DNA of 64,000 nt, from contig CM049307.1 of the NCBI GenBank assembly GCA_026874595.1, forward strand, positions 76,112,643-76,176,642. Reading direction: 5' to 3'. Every line of letters begins with the position of its first letter. Position 1 is the first letter of the stretch. This DNA comes from Sipunculus nudus (Eukaryota > Annelida > Sipuncula > Golfingiida > Sipunculidae). Position numbers and translations under genes: made by a program. Positions 1 to 13,100 of this stretch are shown here, in pieces. The notes under the pieces were generated by a model. The model was given only the letters and a program-made list of their open reading frames with translations, was not told where the DNA came from and did not search any database.

Positions 1-1198
1 CTTGTAAGTTCATGGTTCAAACGGCCTCATGTTTTAGGGGGAGGGGGTAAAAGAACATAGCTCCTTGTTGTTCTCATAAAAATGGTCATATTTATGATCA
101 CTGCAAAGCTATTAAGCAAATATATTTCTGCAAATATTTGACTTGCTTGTCCATGATTGTTAATTGTATCTAATCTTGCTACATTTTAAACACTAATGTA
201 AAATATGTATATGCATTTGTGCATATTCAGATATCAGGGTATACTCAAATCCTAAAATATGCCTTTGGTAATCAAAATATCTGTAAAAAATGTCATCTTT
301 AAAGAAAAATTAAGGGGTACGGGTACAAAAGTGGCCCAGGAATAATCACATGTTACATTTTCAAGACCACATTATATATAATACTACAAAGCTAATGTTC
401 TTCCAATTCCGTTGATGCCACAATTGTGCACTTATGACGTATAATAAGAAAGTTATAGTCCATGAACCAATGGAAAGTCGCACCAGAAAAAAAAGTTTTC
501 AAATTGAGAATGTGTTTTTTTAAAAGTTGATTTTCCAGGTGTTTGCAGTATTTATGTGTTTGGAAACACCTGGAAATGAGTAAAGGACACCTTAAGGAAG
601 AGAACAAGGGGGGTCGCAAAAATTCTCGGGGGGGGGGGGAAGGGTTTCCCTTTCTGGCCCATGGACTAAAGTAGCGGAAGCATTCGTTTGGGCTACCCGG
701 AGATAACTGCTGTCAATTGAGGTCTCGACAACTAGATGCCAAAAAAAACATCCTTCAGGAAGGGTCGTTTCTACCGGGAATATACATCATCCAGTTAGGG
801 ATTATGGCCGGGACTACTGTCTCACCGGCATACAATTTCTTCACAATCAAAGAAAAGATTTCTGTTTAAACTGCACATAACTAATATAAAAAGTATACTG
901 ATTTGAGAAGAAGCAGATGGGCTAGTTTTGTTCAAATTTTGCATGCTGAAGTGTTTAACAGAAAAATGATTTTTCACACTGATCCCGTGGTGATGTGAAG
1001 TGAAATTTGGAGTGAAAACTTATTAGGTCTGTTATTCCTTGCTAACGGACGACTAGTTGCCAGTCGGACGGAAGAACGATGGACAAAGACAAACAGCTAT
1101 AGCTTAGCATGACATAGACATCCGAGCTATAAACGACTATGATTTAATTAGTAACAATGTAAATACAGCAGAAATGCATTGAGCAGAAATCTACTCAC
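1..1198. other. RLR intron with a repeat fragment
   Basis: No exon found. Positions of about 640-1145 resemble, in reverse orientation, the head of the TTTTTAGCTCAGCTGAC repeat family, with a run of GGACG-type motifs followed by AGCTATAG-like sequence. A short G run lies near 628-638. The rest is AT-rich with nothing recognisable. Confidence 0.4.
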
Positions 1199-1457
1199 CT
1201 GCATGATACCCTGTTGAAAGTACCTTCCATCTTGAGTCAGTCTCATCCCATCTGTTCAGAATCACCCGTTTAGCGAGCTCCTCGTCCACACAGATGTAAA
1301 ACGTACCCTTCTTCCTGATTTGGTCCGCGGTAGACAAGATATTGCTACAATGGAGGCAGACTATCTCTAAATCGTTGGCTCGATATGACAAGCCCGGATT
1401 CTTAGCTGACGCCCCCGGCTGATTCTTCTTGGCTTTATAGGAATCCCAATCTTCTTT
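1199..1457 (-). CDS. RLR exon e: first half of the C-terminal regulatory domain
   Basis: A 259-bp exon preceded by a strong polypyrimidine tract (ttttttttcctttacag) and ending GCAG|gtgagt. It encodes LEIVCLHCSNILSTADQIRK, then a stretch matching the RLR C-terminal domain up to the linker before the second CxxC/CxC pair. The last zinc ligands and the terminal exon are not in the 1.2 kb that remains, so they probably lie off the left edge. Confidence 0.85.
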
Positions 1458-4400
1458 CTGTAAAGGAAAAAAAAAATTAAATATCATATGCAATTTCCTG
1501 AGCATTTCGGGAACGGGCCAATGAAAAAGATAAGCTTTTGGTGTTGATTCGGCAGGTGAAGCGGATTCAGGGACGTCATCAAGGAATTTCACAAATGTAC
1601 AGTCACTTAAGCAATAATGAACCTGGGAATATGTGCCGAAAAAGGGAAAATAAACAAGGATTTGGGAGCATCCCTCAATTGGAACCGCCCACCCCCTCAC
1701 ACACACACACACACATGGCGGAGCCTTGCATTCCTTAGAATGCAGATTACTAGTTCCTACCTGTTTCTTCATTATATTAGCAGCTAACTTGGCCGGATCC
1801 TCGTCCTGTAGCTGCTCAAGTGTTTCTTTTATTTCTCGTATCTTCTTCCTGTTCTCAAGCTCCTTTTTCTCTACGTCACTTCCTTCTCGTACAATTAGGT
1901 AACACGCACGTGCTATACCACGTGACTGCAACGCACCAATTTCATTGGTTGTGACGTTGTATTGTATTAGGTAATCACACTCTTGAATGTCTACTCCTTC
2001 TTCGGCAACATCGGTGGCAACAAGAAGATTTACTGTACCTGATTGAAGTACATAAACCAAAGAGATAACAAGGGATCCATGGGTCACTGTGCTCAGCTGA
2101 AGTTGACCTTTAAGGTAAAAATCTAAAATAATATCAAATGAGATAAAGTGTGAGAGGAAGGGGTAATAAAGGCTATGGTTGGTTTAAAGGATTGGTTTGT
2201 ATTGATGAGCGAGAAACTGTTGCAAATAATATTTTGTGACCTGAAAACGTGTTTCCTAATGTTGAAACTGAAGCATGTGAGCAGTTTGTGAACAAATGAT
2301 CTGTACTATTACCATGATCATTAGTTGGCTTTTTGGTTAATTGTTGACAGTTCAGTAGTTTACACATTTGTACAATTGAATCTATTATTATATATATTAT
2401 TTAATGTATGTATTTTTTTTTATTTTATGAGATGTACAATTGAAATATAACTTATGTCCCCAGTCCACAGATGAAAGGACTTGGTGGTGGTGGTGGTGAG
2501 TGTGTGGGGGGGGGGGGGGGGGAGGTGGAATAATGGGAGTTACAACATATCTGAATTATTATAGTGTATATACATAGGATTTTTACTTAATTAAACAATG
2601 ATTATAGGATAAAAAAAGTTCATTCACAATTATATAATATTTAAAAAATGACAGACAGCCTGGTAGACAAACAAAGCTGATAATATACGAAGTTTCAATT
2701 ATTTCTTAATTTATTTATTATGTAATTTTTTTTAATATTAACATCTGCAAAAATACACAAATGAATATATAAGTTGGTTTCAAATTTCAGACTAAAATAG
2801 CTTAATTCCATACACATACAGCATATGAAAGTTATTTCAACAGTGCTTAAAGGAAAATTTCATAATTAATATATATTTAATGATAACGGAGAGATGATGG
2901 ACAGACAGAGCTGATCACTTTTTGTTCCCTTCTCCTAAGGCAAGAATAAGTTTCAATAAGATCTTAATTTTTTTCTTATCCAATCATTTTTTTTAATTAA
3001 AGTAATTTTACACATTTGCAATAAAAACTAATGTCCCAGTGCACAGGTGCACAGGATTCAATGGCAGCAGAGAGAAAGAGGAGGGGGGGGGGGGGGGGTA
3101 TGCATATACATTCAGGGCAAAAAAAGCCTGATCTCCAATTCAGTGCTGAGGCAGGAAAATAATGAACAATTGTTTGTATTAGATTCTCATTTTTTTACCA
3201 CATCAATTTTTTTTTAATTTTAAGTTTATATTTCTATACAATTCCAATATAACATATATATCTGAATATAAAAGCTGCTTCATAATTCTAAATTGCATCA
3301 TCATAAATCTCAATCTTGTCAGATAACACCACATCATGCATACCAATGTATATTGATTTTTTACCACCAAAATATATCTTTTAAACTTGCAAAACAATAA
3401 ATATCTAAGAATGATACTTGATTTAGATTTCAAAATTTGTGCCTTTATTTATCCATAATTTGTGCTTCATATTTTATAAATTTGTGCATACTGATGGGTT
3501 TAATTATATTTTTTAAATCATTTAAAAGAAAATTGATTTCTTTAAAAAAATTAACATTAACAATATGGCATCTTCTGGATTACACCTTGAATTACTTTTT
3601 CAAAGAAAGTTTTTGAATATTTGAGTGGAAACAGTATTACAATTAAGGAGATACAGTGAAAACAGTGTCGCTGTTGTCGGCCATCTTTGTTTTTAGTCCT
3701 ATCAGAGGCTGCACCAGCAGCACTTTCGCCCTCCCTTAGAGGAGATCAACGATCTCCGGAACCCCGTATTACTGCATAACACTCGGTGGGTTGGGTTTGC
3801 CTGGGGGGGAGGGAGGGGGAAGAGGGGGGTGATATGAGAATAAATGTACACCTGTCACAGCAGGGGCTCTCCCCCAGTGACTGTAACAAATCAGAAAACC
3901 TGGCATACCTGTCTAAATTGACCAGGAGTGGACTGCCTGCATCTGGACAAAGCAAACGACTACAATAGAGCCTCAAGAAAAAAATCAATAACTAGCTTAA
4001 TTTTCAAGCTTTTATTTTCAAATTTCAGATTTTTTTTACAAAAAATACCTACGTTTACATGCTTTGAAAATTTAATCAATAGTACTCACAGGGAAAAAAC
4101 GTGCCATGTTCAAAGTTGGGCAAAATTTAAGGTACTGATTTGATTTTTATGCCAATAACTTAAAAAAATTACAAAATTCAGATCTAATATTGGGTATACA
4201 ATTGAGTCTTAATTAAACAAAGTTATATGCTTGGGAAAAAAAGTATCTAGCTTCAAAATTTTTCATGTGTAGTGAGTAAATATTTTTCCTGATTTTTTTT
4301 TACAAAGTCCATTATGTTTGGGCCCATAACTTTAAGAATTCGATATTTCTTGGCACCGCCGGTGCCATAGTATCCCCAGACAATTAATCCCCCTCCCCCC

Positions 4401-6464
4401 CCCCCCCCCCCTTTAGGAATAGGCCTCCCATCTTCAGCAGCATATACTGACACTTGGCAAGCGACTATAGTTTCTTCCATCTATCAACTTAAGAAACAAT
4501 ATTTTTCACCAAATATGGGGGCCAATACGTTGAATCACTCTTGAGAAAAGAGCATTAATTTATTTTGTGTGAACGGGAAGGTAGGTGGCACCACCTGTCT
4601 GGTTTATGAGAAAACTTTCCAAGATGGATAGACATGCCAAATTTAAGACCATTACCTTGAACCACTCCCAAGATATGAGCAGTTTTCACCCAAAGCACAT
4701 GTAAAAATGGACGCCACGCAAAAATGATTGCAGATGGCGCCACCAGTCTTGAGTACAAGATGTAGGAGTCCGAGATCTATGGATATGCACATTTGCAGGC
4801 CCATAGGGCAAATCACTCCTCAGAAAAGGGCATTAATTATTCTACAAAACAGGAAGGTAGGTGGCACTACCTGTCTGGTTTATGAGAAAACTTTCCAAGA
4901 TGGATGGACATGCCAGTCTTCAATACAAGTTTGAGGTATCCAAGATCTATGGTCATGTACAATTTCAGCCCAATCTGTCCATTAGTTTTAGACTTATAAT
5001 GCTCACAGTATTGTCAAGTGGCAATGATTGTAGTAAAAGGCGCGAAAACAAGAAAACGACAGAAGGTGGCGCCACCTCTCTTCCGCAGAAGATAAAGCTA
5101 TCAAAGATCTTCGGTCAATTTGATTTTGGACCAATCCATGCATCCCTTATTGAGATATTTATGATTTTGTGTGATTTTCACCATATATCGCAATATTCAA
5201 GTTCAAGGCCATTCTCATAGGAAAGGTCATGACCCTAATTTAAATATACATCATTCCATAATCCATGTCTATGTATATGCATAATATGAAAGAAATCTGT
5301 CCATTAGTTTTTGACTTATAATGCTCACATTAAGTGGCGATGATGGAGGTATTAAATGGCACGAAAACAAGAAAAGGATAACAGGTGGCGCCACCAGTTT
5401 CAAGTACATGACACCACTATCCAAGACCTTCGATCAAGTTGATTTTTGGATCAATCCATTCAAGATTTCTTGAGATTTAAAAATATATGTGAGATTTTCC
5501 CCTAACATTGACCTATATAAGTTAAGGTCACTCTCCTAGAAAAGGTCATGACCCCATTTTAAATAGGCTTTGTCTTCTCACCCATATCTTTGCACATGTC
5601 AAGTTTGCTAAAGATCCGAAACTTTTTTTTTGAGTTATCGCGTCCAAACATTATCTCTGCGGCGGCGGCGGCGCGACCGTGCTTAAACCATAGTATCCCG
5701 ACATTGTCTGGGGATACAATTACACTTAACAGACTTAATTTCTGGCTAGTATATAGGAAATATATAGGAGATTACTTCTGGTAAATATTAAGAAAAACAG
5801 ATAAGTTGTTTTGAAATTATGCTGTCCTGAAGTGTGATAATAGGTTTTAAATGGAAATTTGAGGTTTTTCCTTAACATCTTGAAGGAACGAAGTCATATT
5901 GACCCAATTTTCGGTATGGTAGGAGATTTTGGGGACATCTAACGGTATTTGGATTCGCAGGTCTAACGGTTTCAAAACGTACCGATCTAACGGACGGACG
6001 GACAGACAGACGGACGACGGACAATGGACCACGACTGTAGCTCAGATGACTTATAGTCAGCTTAGCAAAAAATTATACCGGTAAATCTATTCTGCAAATA
6101 TCTGAAGTTTCCCTCACTTCGATACCTATAACCCCTCAGTCGCCACACTTGATTCGTTTTTGCACTTGCTACAAAAATATATGGTTAAACTTTAATGTGG
6201 TCTTTAAAATTAGATCTAATGACTGATTTTGCAATACGTCAAATTCCATAGAAATGTTTTACTCATTATTTATGCACTTTATAAACCGAAAATCATTCCA
6301 GATTCCTACCCAATTAAATTCCAGTCCTTAGGCCATACCAAAAAAATAATGGTTCTTCGGATTCGACGCTCCAGTTTTTCATGGATCACTTTTTTTTGCA
6401 AATGAATACCAGGTCCTTGGTCATTTTGCTAATAATTGTTATGGCACAGATTGTTATATTTCTG

Positions 6465-6520
<56 letters not shown>

Positions 6521-9500
6521 GAACTTCGTTTTGGCAAAGTCGAAGGGACCCTCAGACAACTTCGACACATCCGAGGTTCTACACAAGCGGGTTTTATTTG
6601 GTTATAATTTAACTAGATTTGTCCGGAATATCAAGTCTTTAACTTCGAAATAAGAGGGGTATTCGACTTAAGCGAGTTCGACACAACGAGGTTTCACCAC
6701 ACATACACACACACACACACATATAACAAAACAGACTGGTAATGGTTAAACCTTAAAGTCAAAAGACCTATATCTCTGCTGCATTGTTTCATTTTATGAT
6801 GTCTGGGAACGCTTGATTATAAATGTGTAGTTCTAAAATTTCCTTGAATTATATCCTGCACTGCTCGTACCGTTCTTGAACTGTTGCAGCACTTCCTTCT
6901 GTTCTTCCTCCGTCATTGAGTACTGGTCTACCTCCTGACCAGTCAGACGAGCTGGCCTCACATTGTCAGTCAGCTCAGGGTGGTCTTTGATGTATTGGAC
7001 CAGTCTCTCAGTTAAAAAACGGGTTCGTGTCAAAATCAACCCTGAACAAAAGATAAAATGACCCCTTGTCAATACATACCCGATATTAAAAATAAATGCA
7101 GTTTCGAATAACACAGCAAATTCATTGATCGTTACGACTAGCGGTATACCAATAATTTCGAGATGCGACCTGTGACACACCAGTTTTACTGAGTATGCAA
7201 TATACCAGTCTCCGTTTGCGGTGCGGATAAAACTGGGAGAAATAAACCTATCTGGATTCGATTGGGGAACGGAAATGCGACACGAAAGTACTTAGAATCA
7301 GTGGAGACAGTTTGGTGGCAAGGTGAGTTGTATCAGCAAAGTTTAGTGCGGAAAACGCTATTTTGGAACACGTATAAATCCTCAAATTATGCTTGGATTC
7401 GCCATAAAAATATCAAAAGAGATAATGGCTTAAAAAGTCTTTCGATTAAAACACAAGATGATCGTGCCCCTGATCATTAAACTGACATAGACACTTTATT
7501 TACGCTTTTTTAGCGGAAATTTATGGCTCTGATGAATACATTTTATCAGTCAGATAACAACATGTTAATTTATGAGCATTAATTATAAATATAAAAAAAT
7601 AAAAAAAATAGAGGATGTCATTTTTAAACGATCTATACATTTTTCACAAAGTGAAGAGTTGGATTAGACTGGGTATTTCATATGTATCACTGAAAAAAGG
7701 GTCTAAATACAAATAAGTTATTTTTCAGCTCGAATAACCGAGTCTCATGAGTCAATGCGATCACCCTTTATCCGACGTCCGTCCTTCCTTTAACAATTCA
7801 CAGATCGTTACTGTTGAATCTAGAAACGTATCATCAAGGAACGTCCTTACAAAATCTCCTTGGAAACTACAATTAGGTCACGGAGACCTACATTCCACTA
7901 GCTACGGGGCATGAACATGATTTTGAACACTCATAAAGCGTTTCCGCCTTCGACTCCATGTCCAGGCCCCTTAATTTAATTGAAATTTAATCGTACACCA
8001 GAAATTAGGTAAAAATTTTGCATTTTATGAAAGTTAGTAGCATAAATGTAAAATCATTACCTTAAATGTTGCTAAAGTTTGACCAGGACACATTTTTCCT
8101 GTAAGCACTGTTGATATAATTTACACATCATGCAAAAATAAGGTTATAATCTTTTGAAATAAGAAATTTTAAAGGAAGTGATCAAGAGTATCTTTAATTC
8201 AGGTTTTTAGAACCATGTCAAGTATTGTTTGTCTTGATGTAGAGTTGATATTCGTCGGGTTGCATGTCATAACAACTGAAGCCAAAAAAAAGATTCCAGT
8301 CATTTATTGTTCCCAACAATAAAAGGCCATATCCCAGATCACAGTCAGAACTGCTATCTTGGTTATAGCGTTATGGTTGGTATCTACTATATCTTGAGCA
8401 TGCAGAATAAAATTTTACTGGGCTTCACTAAACCAATTTTAAGTGTCATGCTTCCCTTCTTTTCCAGGGCCACTACTCAACAGTGCATACAAGGGTCCAG
8501 CATGTTGGGCAAAGTCTCTGTGTCACCAGAGGACTGTGCCTAAGTTATTGTACTGCATGTGCTAGGGGGGAGTATAACCAGATGATTTTTTTGATAATTT
8601 ACTGTACATGTATATGAAGTATCATGTTTAGGTATTAGCGGGAGAACTTTGGTATGAGAGCACACGTGTCTTGTTTGATGTTGATCTTGTGAGCCGTCTC
8701 TGTTGGGCGGTCTCTGAAAGTAACGACTGTTTGTTGTAGACTTCAAAGGATGAGCACCTGTTTAGTTTGGTTTTCTCATAATTTTGTCTCTGTAGGCGTG
8801 TCCATATTTAGATTCATGTAATAATTGGCAGTCGGCATGATAGGAGGTGGTGATTGGCCAGAAGACGGTCAGGATTTGTGACGTCAGCAAGCATATATAA
8901 GACGTGATTAAGACGATATTTGCGACTTTTGCCCGTTAAGCGTGCCAGGATGGTATAGCCTGGCGATACATTATCTGCAGTCCAGGGGCAGGTCTGCGTG
9001 CATCAGAAGTCTAGACAGCTGCATTTTGACGTCTATAAGCGTAGATAGTCGATGTCTGGGGAAGGCCAAGTGATTTCTCTGTAACGGACTTCAGAGCGAG
9101 TATCGCATTTTTCCGACGGACTGGTAATCTGACGATTAACCTGTTGTGAGCGCTTCCAGGAACAGACCGAGGATTTATTTAAATGCGTAGCAGTAGAGGT
9201 ACTGGATATCGCTGTGTTGAAGCATATAATGCTGTCTAAAACTAGATGATTCGAGGAGACATCAGCTGAGAGAGACATTGGTTCTGAGTCCAGATAGAAT
9301 AGTCTGTGCGTGTTGAGTGAAATGTACCTCGAGAGGTAAACGAGTATACTACAGCAAAGGACTGCTCCCTGTAACTGAGTGGACAGATTGTACTAAGTAC
9401 AAGCGCGAGAGAGCAGAGAGACGACCAGTGCAACATTCCGATGTCATGTGTGCGCGATGGTCATATGATCAGGGGAAGTGTAAACAAAAGGACTGCTCTG

Positions 9501-10125
9501 TGTAGTGTGTCTAATGGTGCTTATTTCTGTGTTGATTATCGGAAGTTAGTATTCATCAGTGCTTGTATATATGGAGCGCCTCTCCAGAGAATTTATCTTC
9601 TTTCTTAAATAGATTTTATTTGTTTTTGTTAACTTATATCTTTTTCTTATCTTTTGGAGTGTATGTATGCATGAGTTTCAGTCAGTTGGTTTCAGAGTTA
9701 AAAGAACCTGTTCGTTCACATCTCTAGTGGTGTGACACTATGACAAAACGTCTATATAGTATTAAGCCAAACCCAAAATGATCTAGGATAGCCAACGGTA
9801 AAGCCTCCCTCCTCCAGCCCGAGCTGTGGGCTATATACCTCTAGCTCCACTAAGTATTCTGTTAAGGTGAGATCAAGTGGCTTCCTCACAGGCAAATAGA
9901 ATTTCATAAAAATAACAGGCGGAGTTGGCCCAACACGTAAATCACTGAATGCATCCGTTAATGTCCCTGCCATGGCCTGGGCCAATCCTTCCTCAGAATC
10001 TGTCTTGTAATATCTTATTTAGCGCCTATAATGCAATAGGTATTTGATATTAAACACCTAAAATATCTATACAATCAGCTAATAAATTAATGTAAAATCT
10101 TTTCTGAGATCCTTAATGAGTATTA

Positions 10126-10187
<62 letters not shown>

Positions 10188-13100
10188 CTCTGAAGAAAAA
10201 CAACATTCACCTGATGATCGGGTCGCATCCCGTGAAACAGACTGTAGTGAATTTACAGTGTTGTTTTTCTTCAGAGTTATACCGCTCTTATGTCAACATG
10301 AAACTTTCTATTTTATTTGATTAAGGTGTACGAGTGTGAAATATTTTATTTACATCACATGTACATATATACACAGCAAACAAAGTCTGGAATCATAGAT
10401 CGAAAAGTTCCACCAGAACAGCTTCTGTAGTCATTAACATGCAACATGGATCGCTTAACGTAATAGTCAAACCAAGGAGATAACAGACAGTTGATACTCC
10501 AGTCTGTAATCTCCTTGGTCCAACCAAGAGGGGAACTGCACATCAGTTAGTCAGGGCATCAAACGAGTGTCCATTAGAACAAAACGCCATGCCAGCTCGC
10601 GACGGTGCTCAGGCTCAACCTACGTCCAGCATCAAGGGAAACAATGTGAATAAACGTGTCCTGCCAAACCAAACAGGGAAGTTAAACTAAGATCCCATAC
10701 GTACGGAATGCCGAATACGGCCTGCGGAATGCGTGTTGAGAAATATCATATGTTACTGACAGCCAGGAATCAAGGCTCGAATTACTTTTTGAAAATTGAT
10801 GAGCAGGATGTGCTTATCGATTTCCAAATTAATTAGCAAATAGTCAAAATTGATTAGCGAAAATAAAATTGTTTTGTTTTTATTGTCTGTTTAATGGATT
10901 TTCTTTCGACTGCTTCAATACATAAAAGTCCGTTCTATCCCTTCGTGTCCACCAGTTTTTTTTTTTTTTTAATTTTTTTTTTTTTTTTTTTGCTATGAAC
11001 ATTTGTATTAGTTACATTTCGAGGGAAAATGGTAATGTAGGGTAGAGAGTTTAAAGGGTCAAATTTTCAACAAGGTTAATAAATAGCTAATACCTATCTT
11101 GATCTTATTTAATGAACAGATTTTTTTTAAACATGAGAAATCGGTATAATTTTTACAACATATCAGGTGTCACAGGTGTCAATAGGATTAGCTTTCCGGG
11201 AAACTTGTGCAGTGAGCACGTGTTAGTTTATACACCGTTCAATGAAGCTCGCTCACGTGAGAATAAAGCGAACGCCGCAGTCTTTTGTCATGCGCCTGCG
11301 TTTCTTATATTCATGTTTACTATTGTTAACGCTGCATTTCACCAAGCAGGGGTGTCCCAGAAATCGTTTTTCTCAAAGGTGAGACATGCATTTTAATTGA
11401 TTCGCGGACAAACCGATAGGAAATGGAAATTGGTTTTCAGCGGGTTCATTTTGCGTACCGGCACCGCAGCATGCATGTTTTCTATGTGTTGCCTCTGGAT
11501 ACAATGCGGAACCCGCAAAAAAGCTACATGTACATTTTATCCGCATTCCGCATGCCGCACATAAGGAATCTTAGCTGTACGCACCTCACGCAGCGGTTAT
11601 ACACTGCAGTCATCCCAGACATCCTTTCATGTAACCGCTGCTTTGTATGGCAAGGTTATCTGGGGAGATCACCACGGTGCGCATAGAGCACAGAATTGTT
11701 ATCAGACCACTGAAAGGGTGGTACTGCATTATGCATCCTGCCAAAAATTTAAACATGCGACATCCGCTCTCGTTGGCTTCATTACACTGGGACACAATCT
11801 CTCATTGGTCTTATTAATGGCCCTATGCCAAAACAGGTGTTATCAGACTATCGAGACCTGCATTAGTGAAAATGATGAACTTCACATCACGAACTACGAT
11901 AAACTCTGAATTTATTCAAGATTTGTTTTTACTCTCTCTACATACTAAGTTGCATTGTGTATGTGTTACATTACGAATTACATGTACATTATATCTTATT
12001 GCCATTTTTAATATCCCCGAATGCGGAGACCGAATTCGTTTTAGCTACTTCAGACAGAGATGTTTTTAAGACAAGGATTTGCTTATGCATTTATAAGACA
12101 ACTAGAATGAGCTTGTTTTTGCGTCGCAAAAACAGATACATGTCTCCCCTCAATATGGGCCTCCTCTCATCAAAATTTGAATGAGAAAATATGGACTAGT
12201 TCAAAAGATATATATTGTTCACAAAAATGTATTTCGGCTGATTTGATTCTGAAAATAAAGATCAAGGTCTCTGGTTTTCGAACACATCCAAGATTTTGGT
12301 GAAAATAATTCACATATCAACATGTATCAAACTTTATGAAAATATACTGAGTAGGTCAAAATTTTACGCGTTCACAAAATATTCTATTTCGGCTGATTTG
12401 ACCTTGAAGGTCACCAGTTTTCAAACATATTATATGACTTGGTTGAAACAACTTGTGTATCAAATTTGATGAAGGAATATGAAATGTTTCAAAAGTTAAC
12501 ACGTTCACAAGAAATCGTAGAAACAATGGGCAGTAATAAAGCCGACTTGAACTTAAAGGTCAAGGTCACCAATTTTCGAACTTATTCGTGAACTTGGTTG
12601 AAAAATATTGTGTATCCAATTTGAAGGGAAAATATGTCATACGTCAAAGGTTATAGGGTTCACAAAAATATATTTCGGCATATTTTATCTTAAGGTGATG
12701 GTCAAGGTAACCGGTTTTAGATCTTGTCCGAGATATTGGTAGAATTAATTTCATGAAACATTTTGACTGGTTCTAAAGTTATCGCGTTCACAAGAAATCA
12801 CACAACGACAGCGCGTGTCCGAACACTGTGGAGGGGAGATATAAATATCGAAGGATAATCTAACCGAAGGAGATACATATCATTATTAAGTTAAAGAACG
12901 TCTGATTTTAATGACTCACCTTTAGCCGGGCTGTTCCCGTCATTCAGCCTCTGCAGCAGTGATACTAATCTCAGGAGAAGACCGTTATTTTCCACTCCGT
13001 CTGTCAGCTTCGTCAGCCCCGGCATGAGCAAAGTGAATCCATGAGACCATTTCTCCTCTCCAAGGAACACGTCATTATTTTTAGCTATATTTCTGAGCGC

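Larger units (their letters stand above)
2039..6870. other. RLR intron filled with repeats
   Basis: About 4.8 kb of AT-rich intron with G homopolymers near 2503-2521 and 3081-3098 and a C run near 4391-4411. It holds a reversed copy of the TTTTTAGCTCAG element (about 3970-4350 plus 5720-6071) split by a module-rich insertion (4371-5719), a TA microsatellite and a pogo-like MITE. No coding exon was seen. Confidence 0.5.
7042..12919. other. Large RLR intron (5.9 kb)
   Basis: The flanking exons join perfectly in frame across it (PAK-G-LILTRTR). It contains a fragment of the TTTTTAGCTCAG family (7724-8245), a promoter-like cluster near 8.85-8.9 kb within a GC-richer block (about 8.6-9.7 kb), a small unrecognised ORF on the minus strand, a TA microsatellite with an adjacent hairpin element, a poly-T run (about 10960-10990) and a modular repeat at 12.13-12.85 kb. 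Confidence 0.5.

Noticed and set aside
640-800. A possible last RLR exon on the minus strand
   Set aside because: An open frame exists but lacks the CxxC and WG residues expected for the second half of the C-terminal domain, and it overlaps a repeat.
3746-3988. 80-codon minus-strand frame
   Set aside because: Overlaps open frames on the other strand in a repeat-rich intron; no homology recognised.
8560-9735. Full call of a solo LTR
   Set aside because: A promoter-like cluster is present, but I could not find matching target-site repeats or firm borders, so only the regulatory cluster is listed.
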